In this document: piece after piece, positions 57,076 through 64,000 of the stretch
Layout of the letters: the number at the start of each line of letters is the position of its first letter
How positions within the stretch are numbered: the stretch's first letter is position 1
Assembly: GCA_012931725.1 (NCBI GenBank)
Contig: CM022949.1
Span: 60,636,106 to 60,700,105, forward strand
Direction: 5' to 3'
Source: Litsea cubeba
Taxonomy: Eukaryota; Streptophyta; Magnoliopsida; Laurales; Lauraceae
DNA length: 64,000 bases
Made by a program: the position numbers and the translations under genes
The notes under the pieces: model-generated
The model's database searches: none
What the model was told of the DNA's origin: nothing
Seen by the model: only the letters and a program-made list of their open reading frames with translations

Positions 57076-58043
57076 CGGATACCATCCATTTTTTTTTAAA
57101 TAAAAATGCAATATATACATTACTAATAACCTGCTGCAGTATGGATACACTTTCAAATCACTAAACCTGCCTTACAAAAGATGCAAAAAAATATAGATAG
57201 CAACATTCAATAAGAACCATTTCATTAATTGGAAATTAATCACCATTCACATTAAGGAACGTACTTGCTCGTCCACGCACTAAATCAAACAAATTCAAAA
57301 CATAGCCAATTTGAATCCATCCATAATCCAAACCATTTACATTAACCTTCGAATTCGTAACCAAAGTGTCACGACATAATCCAAAACCTTCACAAAAGCA
57401 TCCAAAAAAAAGGCAAGCTACATTGTAAACAATTTCCGGAAATCCCTAACTAACCAAAATTAACTTAACAGTAGATCCACTAAGCAAAAGGCATTCCATC
57501 TCCGTTTAATTAAGTTCTTCATTCACCTACAAAATAATAACAATTTGACTATGTATCAATAATATAATCAAGTAAGATGGAGAGTTTAACCAACAATATC
57601 AAGGTCTCATGTTAAAGAGAAAATTAAACATTTTGTCACTAGAGAAAGAGCAATTGAAACACTAGCAGTTCACATGTCATAAGATCATGGTAGCAAGCAA
57701 AGTAGGCGCAATCAATAATTCACTAATATGATGACCTAGTATTCCTATCACCATCTACAACTAACAATCAATAAGCATTAACGTACCAGACAGTCCACCC
57801 CCCCTCCCTCCTAATGATATGTGATGAAGTGTGAAATGCATCATGAACTAAAAAATTCCACCTACCCAAGTGCATGATGCAGACAAAAATGCATGAATCA
57901 ATTCACATTGATGATAGTCCGATGAAGAAACAGGTAGTCACTAAGCCTAAAAACTGAAATGCACATTAAATTAAGTGTATCGTCACTAAGCCTTACTACG
58001 AAATCTTCTCAACTATACAAATTGAACTCCTAGGTATATACCT
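57076..58043. other. Non-coding interior of the CACTA
   Basis: AT-rich sequence between the subterminal repeats and the stop of the second gene. I see no open frame, repeat or RNA feature that stands out. It probably contains the 3' untranslated region and polyadenylation site. Confidence 0.5.
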
Positions 58044-61000
58044 TTATAAAGGAAGAAATCCTTGGACGAAGTCAATAAACTCGAGTCGGATCTTATCTAT
58101 TTCTTTGGTGGTGTATGTCTTTATGCTGGCCAACTCCATAACCTATTTCGAGGAAAAGCAAGTTAGTGTAGTCATTAGTGTAAGAAAACTAGCTAAGGAA
58201 CTTTTACTCATTCTTTTGTGTAAGAAAACTAGCTAGTGTAATTAAACTTCCATCCCATTCTTTTGTTTTTCTCTTTCTTTTTAATAGAACTTTTAATTAT
58301 TGAGCAAAAAAAATATATTTATTTGTGTATAACTATTTTTTTCACCTTGCGTTTGAGCGATTGACCGGCATCAGCAAAAAAGTGTCGCATAAAACTCATC
58401 GCATAATAACCACATACAATTCTGTCTCCTTGTTGTGGGCACTGTGGACAAATGTCATATAGACAAATGGTAAGAGTAATAAACCTTGCATCTTCATTGC
58501 ATAAATAGGCATGCTTACCGTCACATACTCCCAATCTGGGTTCGGATTTAACCTTCTCGGCTTTCCAGAAGACAAGTTTGATATTTGAATTGCTCTAAAA
58601 ATCACAAGAAATTATCGTCAAGGAAAATAAAATATATACACAAAGGGAAAAAAAATAAGAGATAGAGATACTTTACGTGTTCAACTCAAGTTTAAAAGTT
58701 GGATCTGGCTGCTTTCCTAATGAATCCAACCAATAGACTTGCATTTTTGTTAAGACAATGACGATCAAAACCCAATGCCCTCTACAGCCAATCAAGTGAA
58801 AAAACAAATTACGTTAATATATTTTATTATTGTACTAAAGTAAAATGATGTCTAACAAATAAATATGTAGAGCACTTACCCTGGGTTGTAAGGAATTACA
58901 AGAGCTCTGTCACCATGTTCCTGTGCCAAGGACTGGATGTATCGACTCTTATCATCTTTCTTTGTATGACGATTAAAACCTGTTGGATTTCCGAACGCGT
59001 ACTTTGCTCGACCAATGCAATCGGTCGTATACAAGTATCTCATGTATGTGATGATGCAACTGGCATTTAATTCTCTCCTGTAACAAACATCTAACAACTC
59101 ATCCCTTGAGACTCTTATAGCATCAGTCTCGTCCGCAAACAGAGTTCCAATCATTGGAACAGTTATAACATCGTTCTTTCCCATCCGTCTTTTCACAGAT
59201 TTAGCAAAACTAGAACACCGACTATTATTACCGACATAATCAAGTGAATCATCCTCTTCCTATAAAGATGAAGTTAATAAAATAAAGTAAAAGAATGCTC
59301 ATTATATTGCAAGACTATATGAATGTAAAACTATTAATGTTTCTACAAGGTACCTCATCATCCTCGAGTATAACAAATTCCTTAGGCCAAGCTACAAATG
59401 AATTGATAGCATCTTTAACATAAATCAGCCCAGCGTTGTCATTTGGAATAGGGAGAGGAGCATCATGACATATAGCTGTATTGATAGAGACACACACATT
59501 TGACTCCCCTAAAGGCACGTTGTGAAGAGATTCTTCTGTCCCATTCCTCGGACGAAGATTACCTTCAGCAACAATGTTATCTATAGACTGCAACGCTAAC
59601 TTACAACGTTGGGTCTATAACACACAAGAAAATGAAAGCTTATAAGGGATTTGTTAGTTTCATAGGTTATTTACCACTTAAGTTGGATTATTGACAAACA
59701 TATACCTTTCCATCTTTAGATTTAAGTGTTGAAGATGTGAGAATGCCTTTCCCTTTATCAACTATCTTTGCCTTTCGAGCTGCCACAGTCCGTTTCTTTG
59801 CCTTTGGCTTTGAAGATTCCACAACCTATTTTAAAGTCAATGACAAAAGAGTGTTCTCAAAGAATGTATAAAATTGGGAACACAAAATAAAAAATTGCTA
59901 CCTGTTTTCCACATGATCTATGTGCTTTAGAAGTCATTATTACATGCTCTCTGTTATCACTCTTAGCACTCTTAGCACTATTAGATGCCACATTTTCCGA
60001 TAGTCGTGGCGTGTCCATTCCTTGTTGCCTAAGAAGCTGAATTATGGTTTCATTTAGTGGTGATGAGCCACTTGATGTTGCTTGTTTAAGCAACTCTATT
60101 ACTGCTACTTTCAGTGTTTGATTCTCTGCATCCAACTTCTCAGTATGGTTCCTTGATCCACGTCTAGGGAGATTGAAGTATGTAGTTGGAGTGTAGTACA
60201 TACTAGCCCCCCTAACGCGTCCACTTTGCTCCGGAGTTCCCAAGGCCATTGTAAGTATATCATTGCTTCCTTCTGTAATCAAAGTTCCTTCTTCTTTCTT
60301 TTTTTTTCAGCTCATCCTGTGAGACAATTGAACAATTAAAAGTTAAGAAAAAACATTACTCCAAGAGAGGTAGCCCCTACTGTTGGGTGGTTATTTTTTG
60401 TGGTTCTTACTCGATCATGTTAATCACTACTTACAATATAAGCAAAGAAAATGAAATAGAACCTTGATATATGCTGGTATGAAGAACTATGGACTTAAAC
60501 GTTAAACGCACCCAAACTTACTATCTTTCCAGACATCTCCCTCAAAGAATCATCTGCATATTCTCCGTTTTTATCTTGTCGAGCTAACAGCCAAAACTGA
60601 GATCTGTCAATTTCTTCAATGGGCATCCCTGCTTCTTTCTATGTTCAATCAAAACCAAATAATCAGATAATAATAAACTAGTTAATGTATACGTATATTT
60701 TAATAAAAATGATATAAGAAACTTATAAAAATTTACTACCAGCTTATCTTCAAGGCCAGCATAACCTGACTTTCCTAGTCGATGGTTGTATATGTTCACC
60801 ATCCTTCTTGCTAGTTGAACCTTACTCAATTCCTAATAGTTCCATAAGAAAAAGTACTAGTTAGTCATATATTATTATATTGGCCAACAAATCCTAATGA
60901 AAGCAGGTACAACAGATGATGCCTTTTCTCATCCTAAGACCAACGGTCCCGGTTGAGAAAACAAAGAAAGCATGTAGAACACATATACCTGGAATTCTGC

Positions 61001-61598
61001 TGATAACCTCATCTGGACAAACTTTTCCCAATCTGGCTGCTTGATATCGGGATACATTTCTGGTGCTTTTACTAGCGCTTCAGGTTCGTCTATGAAAGGT
61101 CTAATAAACTCCCTTGTCAGATAATTCTTAAACTTCCTCCATATTTTACCACATTGTTTTAGAGCTGCCTTCCTAAATCTCGGATCTATAATGAACCTTC
61201 CCTACAAATAAAATGTCGTCGAACTTTGACTTACAAGTAAGAGAACACAAAGCATTTTAAACTATAAAGAGAGGAAAGTTTAAGGATTACCAGTAAGCCC
61301 TCCCATACATCATCTTTTATTCTATTATCCACTTTTGGCCAAGTTGGCCATTCAGCAAGCGGAACATTAGCTTTCACTTGAGTGCCTGCCCAACTAGCAA
61401 AGTCTTTTCGCACCTTTTTATTTATTGGCACACCGTGTTCATCTAACCAACTTCAACTTTCACACCATTCCAGCCCTTATTTAAATCATGTTTAACTGTT
61501 TGGCCTCTAACGTTAGGCTCAACGTCATTGGCAGATTTCTTCATTTTATGTCTCCTCTTTCTTTTCTTAGGTGCTTGAATATCCCTTTCTGGATCCAT
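58044..61598 (-). CDS. CACTA second gene: Ptta/En/Spm (transposase_24) domain plus Ulp1-like protease, multi-exon
   Basis: ATG at 61598 gives MDPERDIQAPKKRKRRHKMK, with a nuclear-localisation-like basic run. Exons inferred from frames and GT-AG sites: 61291-61598, 60989-61201 (FIIDPRFRKAALKQCGKIWR), about 60742-60823 (ELSKVQLARRMVNIYNHRLG), about 60522-60638, about 59903-60319 (NDILTMALGTPEQSGRVRG), about 59708-59826, 59355-59614, 58881-59260, 58679-58784, about 58519-58600, 58344-58444 and 58044-58142. The first exons fit the plant Ptta/En/Spm family. The last ones show the C48 (Ulp1) catalytic set: His in GHWVLIVIV, Asp in VYWLDSLG, Cys in DRIVCGYYAMSFM. Frame breaks near 61465 and at a 9-A run (60299-60307) may be mutations, sequence errors or a mis-set splice site. 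Confidence 0.8.
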
Positions 61599-61749
61599 AG
61601 AAAACTGTTACAAAGGCAGACACATTAGTACATAAGGTTAGAAAGAATGATATTTCCAACAGATATATGAAAATTATAACATAAGTAATTAATTAGTCAA
61701 GCGAAAGTCATAACTTTTGTTATAATGGAGTACTAGTAAACAATGAAAC

Positions 61750-64000
61750 TCAAGATTTATTGTTGTCAACCCAAATCCCCTCCTCACAATCTACTCGCAT
61801 GTAAGCTGACTGAGATTCATCAGTTCCATCAAAAGATTCGATATTTGGCAATTCTTCGACACAAGTGTTTTCTTCTATGTTTCCCTCAATAAGGTCGTCG
61901 TCGTCATGATACATCTTTACAGGAGATCCTTCAACAACTGACCAATCGGGATCTAGTTGATCAGCTACATAGAAAACTGGCTTTGCTTGAGATGCTAAAA
62001 TAAAGGAATCAGACTTATGGCCAACTCTATTAAGATCAACCAAGGTGAAGCCCATATCATCTATCTTGATGCCATTCTTACTGTCAACCCAATCACACTT
62101 GAACACTGAAACCTTGAAATTAGTATAGTCTAGCAGCCATATTACATCAATTACACCGTAAAACCCCATGCTGGAAAATACAGGGTTTTGATCCTTTGAA
62201 CTTGAAACTTGGGGGGTTGTCGCCATCAAACTGACTCCACTGTTTTGATTAACTCGCGAAGCATCACGTTCTCTTGTGCAAAAATGATGACCTTTAATTA
62301 CATACGTAGAGTATTTCAAAACACGTGGCAATGGTCCCTTTGAAATCCACCTCAAAACTTCTGACACATTGTTATTAGCCATGCCCCGCTCGTGTAAAAC
62401 CTATATTGTTTAAGAAGCTTAATCAAATTTGTTTGAGGCATACAATACATAAAAGACATTCAGGTAATCATATACCCTTCTTTTGAGCCAATCATTAAAA
62501 GAACGGTTATGCTCTTCCTGTAACCATGTCGGTTTTTTGGCCTTGCGGGGATTGTGTTCCTTTAGGTAGCTCATGTGCTCCCTATCATATATCAGTACGA
62601 AATCACATTGTTAGCTATCAAAACCCATCAATATATTATTTAATTTGTTTAATTAAAGAACTAAAAATCCTTACTCAATATAAGGCTGAACAACTCCTGT
62701 GTTTTGCAAGACATAATGATGTGCCTGCTCCAAGGCTTTGCTATCAGGTGCGATGAGTTCACCACCTGACGGATGCTTCCCATTTTCTACCAGATCAGTG
62801 GTAATAATTTCCAAGGAGGTAGGAACTCCTACTGCAGCTAACCCAGGTAAGAACTCACTCATAAATTCAATTGCTTCTTCAGCGATATAGTTTTCAGCTA
62901 TACAAGCTTCCGGTCGAGTTGGGTTTCGGACATAACTCTTTAACACCCTCATGTACCTAAACAGTTACTAAAGAACTAAGTGATAAATTATGCGTAAGTT
63001 TCATTCATAATAGAAATGACCAGATAAGGAATCAATGTACCTCTCAAATGCATACATCCATCGGAAGAAAATAGGACCACCAACTTCAACCTCTCTAACA
63101 AGATGAACTGGTAAGTGAACCATGATATCGAAAAAAGATGGCGGGAAATACTTTTCCAGCAAACATAATATGATCACGATATCATTCTGAATTTCAGGCA
63201 GTCTTTTCACATCTACTACTCTCGCGCAAAGATCTTTGAAGAATCGACACAACCTAATAATTGCATTTCTCACATGACTTGGCAAGACAGATCGTATTGC
63301 CACAGGAAGTAGTTGCTGCATCAACATGTGACAGTCATGTGACTTCAACCCATGCAATTTCAGATCTTGCATTGAAACAAGGGGCTTGAAATTTGAAGAG
63401 TATCCTTCGGGGACTTTCAACTCGTGCAAGGTTTTGCATACTCTAGTTTTTTTCAGCTTTAGATAATGTGTAACATGCCGGGGGTAAGTATGTTCGCTTC
63501 TCACCAACCTTTGGGGCCAACTCCATCCTTAAACCCATCTCCTGCAGGTCAAGACGACTCTTAAGGTGGTCCTTTGTCTTAGTTGGAATGTTGAGTAGAG
63601 TACCAATCACACTATCACATACATTCTTCTCGATGTGCATGACGTCGAAGTTATGTGGGAGAGGTGAGTACTCCCAATACGGAAGATCAAAAAAGATGGA
63701 TTTCTTATTCCAGCATTTCATAACACCATTATCTCCTTTATCGACTTCTTGTGTTGACTTCTTTTTCCCCCACGAGACTTTGATCCCTTCAACTTTGCTT
63801 CGTACTTGCTGCCCATTCAATCGTTCAGGTGCCTCCCTCAACTCCTTCTCACCGTTAAAGGCCTTTTGTTGCTTCCGATATGGATGATGCCGAGATAGAA
63901 ATCTTCTAGTGGATGTGTAGACATTTTTTCCACAATGTTTCAACCTATACGAAGATGTGTCTTCAGCACAAACTGGACAAGCAAAGTAGCCTTTAACAGT
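61750..64000 (-). CDS. CACTA transposase (TNP2 type), partial at window edge, one frameshift
   Basis: Catalyses excision and insertion of the CACTA element. Runs off the right edge. Exon 63043 to beyond 64000 holds the end of the TNP2 (transposase_21) domain (GYFACPVCAEDTSSYRLKHC, SIFFDLPYWEYSPLPHNFDV, DVMHIEKNVCDSVIGTLLNI) and the following DUF4218 region (LKLHGLKSHDCHMLMQQLLP, FFDIMVHLPVHLVREV). Introns at 62957-63042, 62582-62674 and 62401-62475 lead to exons 62675-62956 (RPEACIAENYIAEEAIEFMS), 62476-62581 and 61750-62400, the last with DUF4216 (LKYSTYVIKGHHFCTRERD, VIWLLDYTNFKVSVFKCDWV). A 7-A run (63447-63453) shifts the frame between AEK and TRVCKTL; the rest is clean. Confidence 0.85.

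Larger units (their letters stand above)
56734..64000 (-). mobile_element. CACTA (En/Spm) transposon G, 3' portion
   Basis: Starts with terminal repeat CACTACAAAAAAAATG next to ATG (56731-56733), the expected 3-bp target site. Behind it are ~330 bp of subterminal repeats, then ~1 kb non-coding, then two minus-strand genes: a Ptta/En/Spm plus Ulp1-like gene (58044-61598) and a TNP2-type transposase (61750 to beyond 64000). The other terminus is outside the window. Since it interrupts an LTR that is otherwise almost identical to its partner, it is the youngest layer here. Confidence 0.93.

Noticed and set aside
1..64000. tRNA, rRNA or ordinary host protein genes
   Set aside because: None recognised on either strand; the only tRNA-related sequences are primer binding sites.

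Overview
The window is plant nuclear repeat DNA. I found no ordinary host gene. Almost every base can be assigned to transposable elements nested inside one another. The organism is a flowering plant with a repeat-rich genome: the window carries Ty1/copia and Ty3/gypsy LTR retrotransposons, an initiator-Met-type primer binding site, a CACTA (En/Spm) transposon and two plant mobile domain (PMD) genes. I cannot name the species.

Layout, left to right. 540-2906 is a broken PMD (MAIN-like) gene on +. 2901-13727 is a + strand complex of related long-LTR gypsy-type copies (element A: LTR, internal, LTR, internal) with ~145 bp tandem repeats behind the LTRs. 13728-~44080 is a second member of that family on the minus strand (element B, Tat-like). 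Its 3' LTR is at 13728-16276 and its pol remnant at 42329-44076. Between them, on the opposite strand, lies a second, spliced PMD gene with its own TATA box. B has been hit by a solo copia LTR (16694-18457, TSD CTTGT) and by copia element C (23283-40432, TSD TGGAC). C was in turn hit by a Sirevirus-like copia, D (26935-34355, TSD TCTTT). 44080-48234 is a truncated copy (F) of the C family. 48235-56733 is a young copia (E) with an intact 1326-codon polyprotein. 56734-64000 is the 3' part of a CACTA transposon (G) inserted in the 5' LTR of E, with two spliced minus-strand genes.

The order of insertion is readable: A, then B, then C and F, then D (in C) and E (in F), then G (in E). Divergence between paired LTRs, counted by eye, agrees: about 2 percent for C, 7 substitutions plus 1 indel in about 1130 bp for D, and one difference in 999 bp for E.

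The parts work as transposons. Each copia element carries promoter LTRs, a primer binding site, a gag-protease-integrase-RT-RNase H polyprotein and a polypurine tract. The CACTA carries a TNP2-type transposase gene and a second gene joining a Ptta/En/Spm domain to a Ulp1-like cysteine protease. The least ordinary items are the antisense PMD gene inside the Tat-like element, a palindrome TGGACGTCCA at a fixed 15-16 bp downstream of the TATA box in all copia LTRs of the C/F/E group, and CpG-rich palindromic repeats in non-coding parts of three unrelated element families.
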